From positions 1-64,000 of the forward strand of contig CAKVOK010000005.1 of the NCBI GenBank assembly GCA_934792465.1: a stretch of DNA of 64,000 nucleotides, written 5' to 3'. This document shows, piece by piece, positions 1 to 7,099 of the stretch (positions are counted from its first letter, which is position 1; every line of letters starts with the position of its first letter). A program made the translations under genes and the position numbers. This DNA comes from an uncultured Clostridia bacterium. GTDB taxonomy: Bacteria > Bacillota > Clostridia > RUG12999. The notes below the pieces were generated by a model. The model ran no database searches, had not been told where the DNA came from, and saw only the letters and a list, made by a program, of their open reading frames with translations.

Positions 1-3
1 ACT

Positions 4-60
4 TGAACAATTACAAAATGCCGAAAAAATTAGTATATGAGTGCATTTTGTAATTGTTCA
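4..60. repeat. 18-bp perfect inverted repeat (hairpin)
   Basis: Bases 4-21 (TGAACAATTACAAAATGC) are the exact reverse complement of bases 43-60, separated by 21 nt. There is no T-tract on either side, so it is a poor intrinsic terminator. The right arm overlaps the first codons of a small open frame (41-172). It may be a recombination scar, the end of a small mobile element, or part of a gene cut by the window edge. Confidence 0.7.
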
Positions 61-172
61 GCAGTCATTAAATAATATTTTAAAAGCAGATAACATCAGT
101 GAATTGCTTGATGCTATCGACAATTTTTGCCGAAATGCAATTGCAGCAAGCGATAACAATAGGTTCACATAA
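41..172 (+). CDS. unidentified 43-residue ORF, possible gene remnant
   Basis: A GTG-initiated frame of 43 codons whose middle (LNNILKADNISELLDAIDNF) has a credible amphipathic, protein-like composition. I do not recognise it. The start lies inside the right arm of a hairpin and there is no clear ribosome-binding site, so it may be the tail of a broken gene rather than a functional one. It ends 1 bp before the end of the opposing Cys-rich gene remnant. Low confidence. Confidence 0.25.
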   Translation: MHFVIVQQSLNNILKADNISELLDAIDNFCRNAIAASDNNRFT

Positions 173-173
173 T

Positions 174-394
174 TCAGTCCGCCGTCTTGTCTATTCTGAA
201 AACTGCCATTGCAAAAATCCCCTTTCCTCTGAAATTAAAAAAGCGTCTGTATTTTTTTAACGGTTTGAACTTTGTGCAGCTTGTGCCGTTATGACACTGA
301 ATGTACGGGCAAAACGGATTTCTGTCGTCAAGCAATATGTGTCATAACCCGTCTGACATTCAGGACATAACTGCTCATTATTTTTCTGTTTCAT
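174..394 (-). pseudogene. small Cys-rich (zinc-ribbon-like) protein, frameshifted
   Basis: Starts at an ATG at 394 preceded by an AAAGGAA ribosome-binding site. The first 21 codons give MKQKNNEQLCPECQTGYDTY then C. If a single-base shift is allowed there, the frame continues with DDRNPFCPYIQCHNGTSC and TKFKPLKK and runs to a stop at 174. The restored product would have paired CxxC and CPYIQC-type cysteines typical of a small metal-binding ribbon. Unshifted, the frame ends at 257 after 45 residues with an atypical tail. I infer a one-base deletion in a formerly functional gene. Function unknown. Confidence 0.45.
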
Positions 395-419
395 TTCCAA
401 AATTCCTTTCGGGTAAAAT

Positions 420-443
420 AAAAAGACGCTCAACCGGCGTCTT
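420..443 (-). terminator. intrinsic terminator after the cotJ cluster
   Basis: AAAGACGC pairs with GCGTCTTT across a 7-8-nt loop. Read on the minus strand it is followed by TTTTTATTTT. It lies about 65 bp beyond the stop of the truncated cotJC and upstream of the small Cys-rich gene remnant. Confidence 0.7.
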
Positions 444-506
444 TATGCGGATTTCCAGGTATTAAAAGTGGCTTGTCCTATCGTATATTTTTATAAAAGG
501 TTGTTC

Positions 507-929
507 TTACAGGGTCGCACCATCTGCTGCCAAATCCTCTACCAAATCGGCAATCGGATCTCCTGCCACGGCAAATGTTGCCGCACTGAAAGGAACTCCG
601 TTCGAGTCGCACGGATATACTCCCGTATTATGATTAATATAATAATCTGCAAACGATGAATTTTCTATCTGCCCGGAAGTCAGGTTTTTGGTAAGCTGAT
701 GCACTATTGTTCCCACCATTTCAAGGTGCGCCAACTCTTCTGTGCCGATATCTGTCAACAAAGCCTTGCACACATCGTCTTTCATATGGAAACGCTGAGA
801 AAGGTATCTCATTGAAGCCCCGAGTTCGCCGCTTGGTCCGCCGTACTGGCTTATTATATAGTTGGCAAGATTCGGGTTTGCATTCTTAATATTTATCGGG
901 AATTGTAACTTTTTCTGATATTGCCACAT
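507..929 (-). CDS. cotJC: CotJC, manganese-catalase-like spore coat protein, C-terminally truncated
   Basis: The 140-residue product matches the N-terminal three quarters of CotJC, a ferritin-fold, Mn-catalase-related spore coat protein: MWQYQKKLQFP at the start, GELGASMRYLSQRF, then GTEELAHLEM carrying first-half Glu/His metal ligands, and GDPIADLVEDLAA. CotJC proteins are usually about 190 residues. Here homology stops at DLAADGATL and a stop follows, so the last helices and their metal ligands (the REREIVHFQRF-type motif of relatives) are missing. The DNA after the stop does not encode them in another frame that I could see. Last gene of a cotJA-cotJB-cotJC cluster, 17 bp after cotJB. Probably a broken gene or one altered by a nearby deletion or insertion; coat assembly might survive but catalase activity should not. 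Confidence 0.85.
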   Translation of the reverse strand: MWQYQKKLQFPINIKNANPNLANYIISQYGGPSGELGASMRYLSQRFHMKDDVCKALLTDIGTEELAHLEMVGTIVHQLTKNLTSGQIENSSFADYYINHNTGVYPCDSNGVPFSAATFAVAGDPIADLVEDLAADGATL

Positions 930-946
930 AACTTTTCACTCCTCCC

Positions 947-1225
947 TCAATTTTCCCACGGCCATTTGCCTTCGAGCCACTGCCACGTATCCGTCCCCAT
1001 TGCGTCCGCTGTTGTAATCGGTCCGTGCATCTGCACATACTCATCAGTAAGCTTTTTGAGCTTTTCCGCAACCGATTTATGCATTTCAAGCGCTTTTAAA
1101 TCCTGCGGATGTGTATCAAGAAACAGTGCAAGCTCATTTTCCGCAAAAGCATAGCTCATAAGCTGCTTGAGCATAGCCTCACGATGAGCCTCGTTTTGTA
1201 TTTCACTTACAAATTCAGCATTCAT
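947..1225 (-). CDS. cotJB: CotJB, spore coat protein
   Basis: About 92 residues. CotJB is a small coat component made in the mother cell with CotJA and CotJC. The frame is open from 1246, but the start at 1225 (MNAEFVSEIQNEAH) is preferred because AAGGAAGG lies 8 nt upstream. Typical family features are the helical LMSYAFAENELALFLDTHP segment and the C-terminal TWQWLEGKWPWEN Trp-rich end. Its first codons overlap the end of cotJA by 11 bp, indicating translational coupling. Confidence 0.85.
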   Translation of the reverse strand: MNAEFVSEIQNEAHREAMLKQLMSYAFAENELALFLDTHPQDLKALEMHKSVAEKLKKLTDEYVQMHGPITTADAMGTDTWQWLEGKWPWEN

Positions 1226-1394
1226 TGCATACGCCTTCCTTTCCATACACTTCTATGGGCAAATCAAGTTCCGGAAACAGCGTTCCTCTTTCCAATGCCA
1301 TATCCATATCGTATACCGTTCCGAAGTGCTGATCCGGAACAAACGCATATCCGATGGGATATCCGCACATACACATTTTTTTATTATTCTCCAT
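1215..1394 (-). CDS. cotJA: CotJA, small spore coat-associated protein
   Basis: A 59-residue protein: MENNKKMCMCGYPIGYAFVP, then QHFGTVYDMDMALERGTLFPELDLP, ending GVCNEC. CotJA proteins are short and share the YAFVPxQ..YDxxxALxxGTLFPELDxP pattern, which is clear here. Cysteines at both ends could support cross-linking in the coat. AAGGAG lies 7 nt before the ATG. First gene of cotJABC; in Bacillus this operon is sigma-E dependent, but I do not see a convincing sigma-E promoter upstream. The 220-bp gap to the next gene (1395-1614) otherwise holds only the palindrome at 1549-1591. Confidence 0.85.
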   Translation of the reverse strand: MENNKKMCMCGYPIGYAFVPDQHFGTVYDMDMALERGTLFPELDLPIEVYGKEGVCNEC

Positions 1395-1548
1395 TGAAAT
1401 CTCCTTATCTGCCGCCCTGCACGGCTAATCAAATTATTGCAGGGATAATATACATTTAAAGATGTTTTTCAACAATATATTATATGATTTTTGCAGAATT
1501 ATGTTACAATCCGGCGAAACAAAGAAATATTGCAGATTAAAACAAAAT

Positions 1549-1591
1549 CGGTACGGACAAATTCTCATGAAAACGAAATTTGTTCGTACCG
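1549..1591. repeat. imperfect palindrome A next to the RAYT-like gene (REP-like, also terminator-like)
   Basis: CGGTACGGACAAATT (1549-1563) pairs with AATTTGTTCGTACCG (1577-1591), one G-T wobble, 13-nt loop containing TGAAAACG. It starts about 24 bp past the stop of the RAYT-like gene; on the minus strand it is followed by ATTTTGTTTT, so it can also act as its terminator. A second element at 38243-38286 read on the minus strand shares GGTACGGA, TGAAAACG, AATTTGT and CGTACC in the same order. Confidence 0.6.
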
Positions 1592-1614
1592 TATTTGCGA
1601 TTAAATTGTAAGTT

Positions 1615-2325
1615 TTACAACATCCAGTAATCCTCTCTTGTATTCCCCTCCGAGTTTTCTCCCCTCTTCGCATTAAAGACAACGCCTCTCGAAATCCCCG
1701 TAAGCTCTTCAATACGGCGTATCGAATATACCTGCTTCAATATTGCAAGTTTTTCATCTCTCTGCGCTTTCGGAAGCCTCTTAATACTTCCGGGATTCAT
1801 ACCTGTAAGATATTTGATATTTTCCTTTTCTCCCCGATAATTCAAAATAATATGCTTTTTAATATCCAGAACGACGTTCGGTTCTTTCATGAAATCCGCC
1901 GATATTTTCAGCACATACTCGGTATTGCAGTCTTTCGCCTTGCCCTCATAATCATCTATAGAGGTTTCGCCGTTCAAAAGATTTAAAAACCTTACGGCAT
2001 CTACAATATCCTGTTCATATTCAAGCGGACAGCTCTTGTATCTGTCATGGAACAGCTTACCCTTGCAGCCGTATTTCGCATTATAATATTTCGCATACTT
2101 AATGCATATACTCTGTATGACAGTGCCGAGCCTGTCGTAATCGTAAGCGATAATAAAATATGCTTTTCTTGCGGACAGTGCATATGCGGCTATATCATAT
2201 CCGCAGCCGAACATTGCACTTTTGAACGCCTCAAAATCCCGGCTGTCCTTGAACAGTGTCCTCGTTCCGATACACGAAATGCAGTAAAAACCGCTTTCGC
2301 CTTTTTTTCTCGAATCTCTCGCCAT
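1615..2325 (-). CDS. RAYT/IS200-like transposase homologue lacking catalytic residues
   Basis: 236 residues. The N-terminal 120 residues match the Y1/REP-associated tyrosine transposase fold: MARDSRKKGESGFYCISCIGT, YDIAAYAL, IKYAKYYNAKYGCKGKLFHDRYKS and a following helix. The HUH metal site (PNHVHLL in relatives) is SARKAYF here, with the two His replaced by Lys54 and Tyr56, and the catalytic Tyr of the RYIHxNP helix is Phe113. The C-terminus (IRRIEELTGISRGVVFNAKRG) is a helix-turn-helix as in RAYTs. AAAGGAAG lies 7 nt before the ATG. It follows the two radical-SAM-linked genes at 27 bp and has a palindrome at its 3' end. I infer a domesticated DNA/RNA-binding protein or a dead transposase. 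Confidence 0.65.
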   Translation of the reverse strand: MARDSRKKGESGFYCISCIGTRTLFKDSRDFEAFKSAMFGCGYDIAAYALSARKAYFIIAYDYDRLGTVIQSICIKYAKYYNAKYGCKGKLFHDRYKSCPLEYEQDIVDAVRFLNLLNGETSIDDYEGKAKDCNTEYVLKISADFMKEPNVVLDIKKHIILNYRGEKENIKYLTGMNPGSIKRLPKAQRDEKLAILKQVYSIRRIEELTGISRGVVFNAKRGENSEGNTREDYWML

Positions 2326-2352
2326 ATTTTCACTTCCTTTATGTAATAAGAA

Positions 2353-2997
2353 TTAAAATTTTATAAGCTTTTCCTCGTTTTCATCAAGCAATGCATTTCG
2401 GCATATGAAAAAATCGTCCGCAACCGTATCCGAATATGCTTCGAGCGCATTTATCAGCAATTCGGGTTTCAGATTTACCTCACCGCAGTTGAGTATTGCG
2501 CCAAATTCAAATACGCTGTCCGATTTTCCTGTTATATTATACGATTTTATAAGCGGTCGTATATCGGTATCTCTTACGCCCGATTTCGTCTTTTTCTCCA
2601 TGATAATTTCCGGTTTTTCAAATACTTTTTCAATACCGCCGTCGATTTTTCCCATAATTTTAACAGTGTAATCGGCATATTTCAAGCCCTTGAACGGCGA
2701 CTTTTCTTCCGTAGTCTTGCTGTTCAGCGCTCTAAACCCGGGCGGAAAACCCTTGTTCAGCCTTTCTGTCAGATTGTCTGTTTCCGTTTCAAAAGCTATC
2801 TTCACCAGCTCGCATTTGCTCGATATTCCCACTCCGAGCGGATGTGCGAACGTCATAAGCGAATGCGGATTGAATCCCTGCGAATACGACATAGGCAAAT
2901 CGCAGCGGCGCATCGTGCGGTTGAACATACGTATAACGTCCAGGTGAGACACATATTTAACATCTTCCGATTTTGAAAATTCAACTATATATTTCAT
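2353..2997 (-). CDS. TIGR03936 / DUF2344 radical-SAM-linked protein
   Basis: 214 residues from MKYIVEFSKSEDVKYVSHLD. The family, annotated as radical SAM-linked protein, is almost always encoded next to or fused with a TIGR03960-type radical SAM protein, as here (gene at 3071). Visible family motifs are FSKxxDVKYVSHLDVIRMFNRTMRR, PMSYSQGFNPHSLMTFAHPL and GVGISSKCELV. The reading frame extends to 3039, but the ATG at 2997 begins the conserved sequence and has AAAGGA 12 nt upstream. Biochemical role not established; an RNA-modification role has been suspected but I see no direct evidence. Confidence 0.85.
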   Translation of the reverse strand: MKYIVEFSKSEDVKYVSHLDVIRMFNRTMRRCDLPMSYSQGFNPHSLMTFAHPLGVGISSKCELVKIAFETETDNLTERLNKGFPPGFRALNSKTTEEKSPFKGLKYADYTVKIMGKIDGGIEKVFEKPEIIMEKKTKSGVRDTDIRPLIKSYNITGKSDSVFEFGAILNCGEVNLKPELLINALEAYSDTVADDFFICRNALLDENEEKLIKF

Positions 2998-3070
2998 TTT
3001 TATGACCATTCCTTTCCGTGCCGCAAGGCACAAAGCCAAGTTTGAAACAGAGTGCCATAGGCAATCTTAT

Positions 3071-4906
3071 TCAAACTTTCGCACCTCCGGCAATCGGACA
3101 TACCTTTTGCTGACCGCAGCCGCTGCATTTTTCACGGCAATTCGGCGTTGTTTTGGCATTATACGCATTCTCGCATTCCCGTTTCAAGAATTCTTTCGTA
3201 ACTCCGCAATCGATAACGTCCCACGGCAAAACCTCGTCAAACGGTCGTTTTCTCGCAACGTAAAAATCGGGATTTACGCCGGCTTCTTCAAATGCCGCAG
3301 TCCATTTTTCAAAATCGAAAAATTCGTCCCAGCCGTCAAACTTACAGCCGCTCTTATGCGCATTCAAAAGCACTTTTCCAAGACGTCTGTCACCTCGTGC
3401 AAAAATGCCCTCCAACACGCTGACATAGCTTTCGTGGTAATTATAATTTATCATACGTGATTTTATGCAGTCACGCAGATAACGCTGTTTTTCCTGGATT
3501 TCCGTCAGGCTGTCCTGGCGTTCCCACTGAAACGGTGTCATAGGCTTCGGCACAAAAGACGATACGCTGACCGTCACCTTGCCCCTGTTGAGCCTTCTTT
3601 CTCTCGAAACCTCATAATAAAGCGAAACAACCTTTTCGGCAAGCTCCGCAATTCCCGCAACATCGTCGAGCGTTTCGGTCGGAAGTCCTATCATGAAATA
3701 AAGCTTGATTGTGGAATGGCCGCCCTCGAACGCCATTCTCGCCGTTTTCAGCACATCTTCCTCTTTTATATTCTTATTTATCACGTCTCGCATACGCTGC
3801 GTTCCTGCTTCCGGCGCAAACGTGAGCGAGCTTTTCCTGACGCTCTGAATTTCGTCCATAAGCTCTCTCGAAAAATTATCTATACGCAGCGAGGGAAGTG
3901 CCAGATTAACACGTTTTTCCTTAGTCTTTCTAAGCAAATCGAGCGTAAGCTTTTCTATGCAGGTATAGTCACTGGAGCTTAGCGACGTAAGCGAAATTTC
4001 CTCATAACCCGTGTTTTTCAGCAAGCTGTCCGCAAGTTCAAGCAATCTCTCCGGACTTCTCTCACGCACCGGACGATATATTATACCTGCCTGACAGAAA
4101 CGGCAACCTCGTATACAGCCTCTGAAAAGCTCAAGCATTATTCTGTCGTGTACAATGTCCATATACGGCACAATAAGCTTATCCGGATAATACACGCTGT
4201 CCATATCCCGTATAATGCGTTTTTTCACCCTCTGCGGAACAAAATCGTATTTCGGCACGTATGCTTTCACGGTGCCGTCCTCGTTGTAGCTGACATCGTA
4301 AAAAGACGGAACATAAATCCCCTCTGTCTGCGCAATGCTTTTTAAAAAGTCCTCACGTGTGCCGCCGCTGTGCTTCCATTCGATATACGCATCGAAAACT
4401 TCCGAATTTACCTCTTCGCCCTCGCCTATTATAAAAAAATCCACAAAATCGGCAAGCGGTTCGGGATTGTAGGTGCACGGACCTCCGCAGCACACAAACG
4501 GGTCGTTCTCCCCTCTCTCCGAAGTGAGCAGCGGCACTCCCGCCAATTCAAGCATATTCAGCACATTCGTATAACACATTTCATATTGAAGTGTGAATCC
4601 GATAAAATCAAAATCCTTTATCGGGTCTTTGCTTTCGAGTGCATAAAGCGGAATATTATTTTCACGCATCAGCCGCTCCATATCCTCCCACGGAGCAAAT
4701 ACACGCTCGACCCACGAATCCGCACGCTCGTTCAGCTGATGATAAAGTATTTTCAGCCCGAGATGCGACATTCCGACTTCGTACACATCGGGGAAGCAGA
4801 ATGCGAACCGTATATCCACCGAATCTTTATCCTTTATAACGCTTCCGAGCTCTCCGCCCGTATATCTGGCGGCTTTCTGAACTTTATTTAAAATGGAATT
4901 TTTCAT
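3071..4906 (-). CDS. TIGR03960-type radical SAM protein
   Basis: 611 residues, full length for the family. N-terminal B12-binding-like Rossmann segment (FCFPDVYEVGMSHLGLKILY, then CCGGPCTYNPEPLADF). The radical SAM core has the CIRGCRFCQAG cluster motif (CxxxCxxC, ligates a 4Fe-4S cluster), followed by SLTSLSSSDY and FAPEAGTQRMRDVINK. The C-terminus carries extra cysteines (CREKCSGCGQQKVCP), a family signature that may bind a second cluster. First gene of a three-gene minus-strand set with the DUF2344 partner and the RAYT-like gene. Substrate unknown. Confidence 0.88.
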   Translation of the reverse strand: MKNSILNKVQKAARYTGGELGSVIKDKDSVDIRFAFCFPDVYEVGMSHLGLKILYHQLNERADSWVERVFAPWEDMERLMRENNIPLYALESKDPIKDFDFIGFTLQYEMCYTNVLNMLELAGVPLLTSERGENDPFVCCGGPCTYNPEPLADFVDFFIIGEGEEVNSEVFDAYIEWKHSGGTREDFLKSIAQTEGIYVPSFYDVSYNEDGTVKAYVPKYDFVPQRVKKRIIRDMDSVYYPDKLIVPYMDIVHDRIMLELFRGCIRGCRFCQAGIIYRPVRERSPERLLELADSLLKNTGYEEISLTSLSSSDYTCIEKLTLDLLRKTKEKRVNLALPSLRIDNFSRELMDEIQSVRKSSLTFAPEAGTQRMRDVINKNIKEEDVLKTARMAFEGGHSTIKLYFMIGLPTETLDDVAGIAELAEKVVSLYYEVSRERRLNRGKVTVSVSSFVPKPMTPFQWERQDSLTEIQEKQRYLRDCIKSRMINYNYHESYVSVLEGIFARGDRRLGKVLLNAHKSGCKFDGWDEFFDFEKWTAAFEEAGVNPDFYVARKRPFDEVLPWDVIDCGVTKEFLKRECENAYNAKTTPNCREKCSGCGQQKVCPIAGGAKV

Positions 4907-4930
4907 ATGTTACCCTCATTATCTTCTTAT

Positions 4931-5578
4931 TTAATTATCGTTTGTAATATCTCCGCTGCCGCTCACCGGGATTGCTTCTCCCAAATATTTCGGTTTCGGC
5001 TTTATTACAGACGTGAAAAAATCTTTTGTTCTCGCAAGCAGCTCTCTTGCGTCACGGACGTATTGTCCTCGGTATGTATGAATATCGGCGGAAATCCCGA
5101 CTGCTTCTATGCCAAGCCTCTTCGCAACATACAGCGCACGGTAAAGATGATATTTCTGCGTAACGCAAATCACCCTTTCCGCCTTGAAAATCTCTTTTGC
5201 CCTGTACAGGCTTTCATAAGTCGAAAAGCCTGCATGGTCCATAAAAATATCCTCGCTCCTAACGCCGTGTTCGACGGCAAACGATTTCATAACGTTTACC
5301 TCGTCATAATCCTTTCTGCCATGGTCGCCGCTCACTATAATTTTGTTTGCCAATCCCTCATTATAAGCATTTATACCCGTGATAAGCCTGTCCCTCAGCA
5401 TATCGGACGGCGTGCCGTCCGCTCTAAGTCCGCAGCCGAATATCAAAATGCAGTCCGCATCTTCAAGCTCCGCACCGATACGGTTTTTCACTGAATACAC
5501 CGTATATAGATTTATCGCCGTTACGGCAAGAATCGCAAACACAAAAATTCTTATCGCCCAAACAAACAGTTTTTTCAT
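4931..5578 (-). CDS. SanA/YdcF-type DUF218 membrane protein
   Basis: 215 residues with one N-terminal membrane anchor (FVWAIRIFVFAILAVTAINLY) followed by a DUF218 domain: DADCILIFGCGLRADGTPSDML, NKIIVSGDHG, FSTYESLYRAKEIF, VICVTQKYHLYRALYVAKRLG. Relatives include SanA and YdcF, linked to envelope barrier function; the enzymatic activity is not settled. It overlaps the preceding oxidoreductase gene by 4 bp, so it is probably translated from the same message. Confidence 0.8.
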   Translation of the reverse strand: MKKLFVWAIRIFVFAILAVTAINLYTVYSVKNRIGAELEDADCILIFGCGLRADGTPSDMLRDRLITGINAYNEGLANKIIVSGDHGRKDYDEVNVMKSFAVEHGVRSEDIFMDHAGFSTYESLYRAKEIFKAERVICVTQKYHLYRALYVAKRLGIEAVGISADIHTYRGQYVRDARELLARTKDFFTSVIKPKPKYLGEAIPVSGSGDITNDN

Positions 5579-6549
5579 ATTTTTTCTCCGAAATCTATGC
5601 CGAACATATTCCGAATAATATCCGCACTTTTCAAAACATCAAGCGTCATTCGGTTAAACTCCGGCATTTTTTCTCCGTTTATCTGCCTCACAAAATCAAC
5701 CGTTTCGTAGTAAATATCTTCTTTTTCGGGGTCTAAAGAATATTCCTCCGTTTCGCCGTTTCTCAAAATAAGCGTTACTTTTTTCGGTCTTGACATTTTA
5801 TCTATAATAATATTGCCGTTTTCGCCCTGGATTTCGCTCGGCAGACGGCTGTCCGTAATCTTTGAATAAAGCAGCTCGCATATCATTCCGTCATACTTCG
5901 CCAGCACCGTGCCCTGTCCGTCTATGCTGTCTTTAAGAAAGTCGGCAAACCCGACAAAATCGAACGGCGCACCGAAAAGACAGTGCATGAACGCCAGCGG
6001 ATATATTCCTATATCCATGAGCGAACCTCCGCCGAGTTCCTTTTTAAAGGCATTTTCCACGATACCGTTTTTAAATTTATCATATCTTGAAGAATACTGG
6101 CAGAACGAGAGCGTTGCACGGCGCACTTTCCCTATCTTTCCGAGCATTTCTTTTATCTTCTTCATTGACGGGCTGTGTACCGGAACCATAGCCTCCATAA
6201 GCACAGAATCCGTATTGCTTGCCGCTTCGAGCATTTCTTCAAAATCTTCCGCATTCGTTGCGGCAGGCTTCTCGCAAAGCACGTGTTTCCCGGCATTCAG
6301 CAATGCAACCGCAAATTCCTTATGAAATTTATTCGGGTTCGCAATATACACAAAATCTATGTTATCGTCCTCACACAGTTCGGATATGCTTGTATACACC
6401 CTGTCCGCTCCGTATTTTTCGGCAAATTCTTTCCCCGTATCGTAATTTCTGGAATACGCTCCGTAAAACGATATTTCGGGAATTTCCGCAGCGGCCGTCA
6501 TGAATCTGTCTACAATAAAGTTTCTTCCCACCGTAACAAAATTAAGCAT
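5575..6549 (-). CDS. Gfo/Idh/MocA-family NAD(P)-dependent oxidoreductase
   Basis: 324 residues. N-terminal Rossmann fold (MLNFVTVGRNFIVDRFM; here the usual GxGxxG is degenerate), then the AG-KHVLCEKPAATN signature containing the conserved EKP, and a C-terminal alpha/beta dimerisation domain with the GGGSLMDIGIYPLAFMHCLFG motif typical of dehydrogenases near the dihydrodiol/1,5-anhydrofructose reductase group. The ATG at 6549 is chosen over a TTG at 6555 because AAAGGA lies 8 nt upstream; it overlaps the NUDIX stop codon. Probably reduces a sugar or cyclitol, exact substrate unknown. Confidence 0.82.
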   Translation of the reverse strand: MLNFVTVGRNFIVDRFMTAAAEIPEISFYGAYSRNYDTGKEFAEKYGADRVYTSISELCEDDNIDFVYIANPNKFHKEFAVALLNAGKHVLCEKPAATNAEDFEEMLEAASNTDSVLMEAMVPVHSPSMKKIKEMLGKIGKVRRATLSFCQYSSRYDKFKNGIVENAFKKELGGGSLMDIGIYPLAFMHCLFGAPFDFVGFADFLKDSIDGQGTVLAKYDGMICELLYSKITDSRLPSEIQGENGNIIIDKMSRPKKVTLILRNGETEEYSLDPEKEDIYYETVDFVRQINGEKMPEFNRMTLDVLKSADIIRNMFGIDFGEKI

Positions 6550-7072
6550 CGGCAAATTCCTTTCCCATCAAAACTGCGACAATAGTCTTTGAATCTGTTA
6601 TTTCCATTGTTCTGATTTTTTCCAGAAGCTCGTCCATCGTATATTTCTCTACGCTCAAAAACTCGTCATCGTCAAGATGCTGTTCTCCCTTTTTCAGTTT
6701 ATCTGCATAATATATATGAATAACCTCGTTGCAATATCCGGGCGTAGGATATATCTGCGTAAGCTTCGTCATGCTCTCGCACGAATATCCGGTTTCCTCT
6801 TCAAGCTCACGCATTGCCGCCTTATACGGATCCTCGCCGTATTCCAGCTTTCCGGCAGGTATTTCAAGCATATACTGCTCCGCACATTTCCTGAACTGGC
6901 GTACAGTCAGAAATCTGCCGTCGTCCGTTCTTGCAAGCACGCAGGCACCGCCCGGGTGCGCAACAACCTCTCTCAATGCGTTTTTTCCGTTTTCAAGCTC
7001 CACCGTGAGCTTTTTTACATTTATAACTTTTCCCGAATATATCTTTTCTTCGGCAATTGTTTTTTCTGCCAT
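6542..7072 (-). CDS. NUDIX hydrolase, ADP-ribose pyrophosphatase type
   Basis: 176 residues with a complete Nudix box, GEDPYKAAMRELEEETGY (G-x5-E-x7-REU-x-EE-x-GU), preceded by MLEIPAGKLE, the substrate-contact segment of ADP-ribose pyrophosphatases. Such enzymes hydrolyse ADP-ribose to AMP and ribose-5-phosphate and need Mg2+. Lies 27 bp after rnr on the same strand and overlaps the oxidoreductase gene, so likely part of the long ligA-gat-rnr transcript. Confidence 0.85.
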   Translation of the reverse strand: MAEKTIAEEKIYSGKVINVKKLTVELENGKNALREVVAHPGGACVLARTDDGRFLTVRQFRKCAEQYMLEIPAGKLEYGEDPYKAAMRELEEETGYSCESMTKLTQIYPTPGYCNEVIHIYYADKLKKGEQHLDDDEFLSVEKYTMDELLEKIRTMEITDSKTIVAVLMGKEFADA

Positions 7073-7099
7073 TCTTTTTCACCCTTTCCGTATGTGATT

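Noticed and set aside
1615..2325. Calling this an active IS200/IS605 insertion sequence
   Set aside because: The HUH and Tyr residues are missing and no left/right IS ends or TnpB were found.
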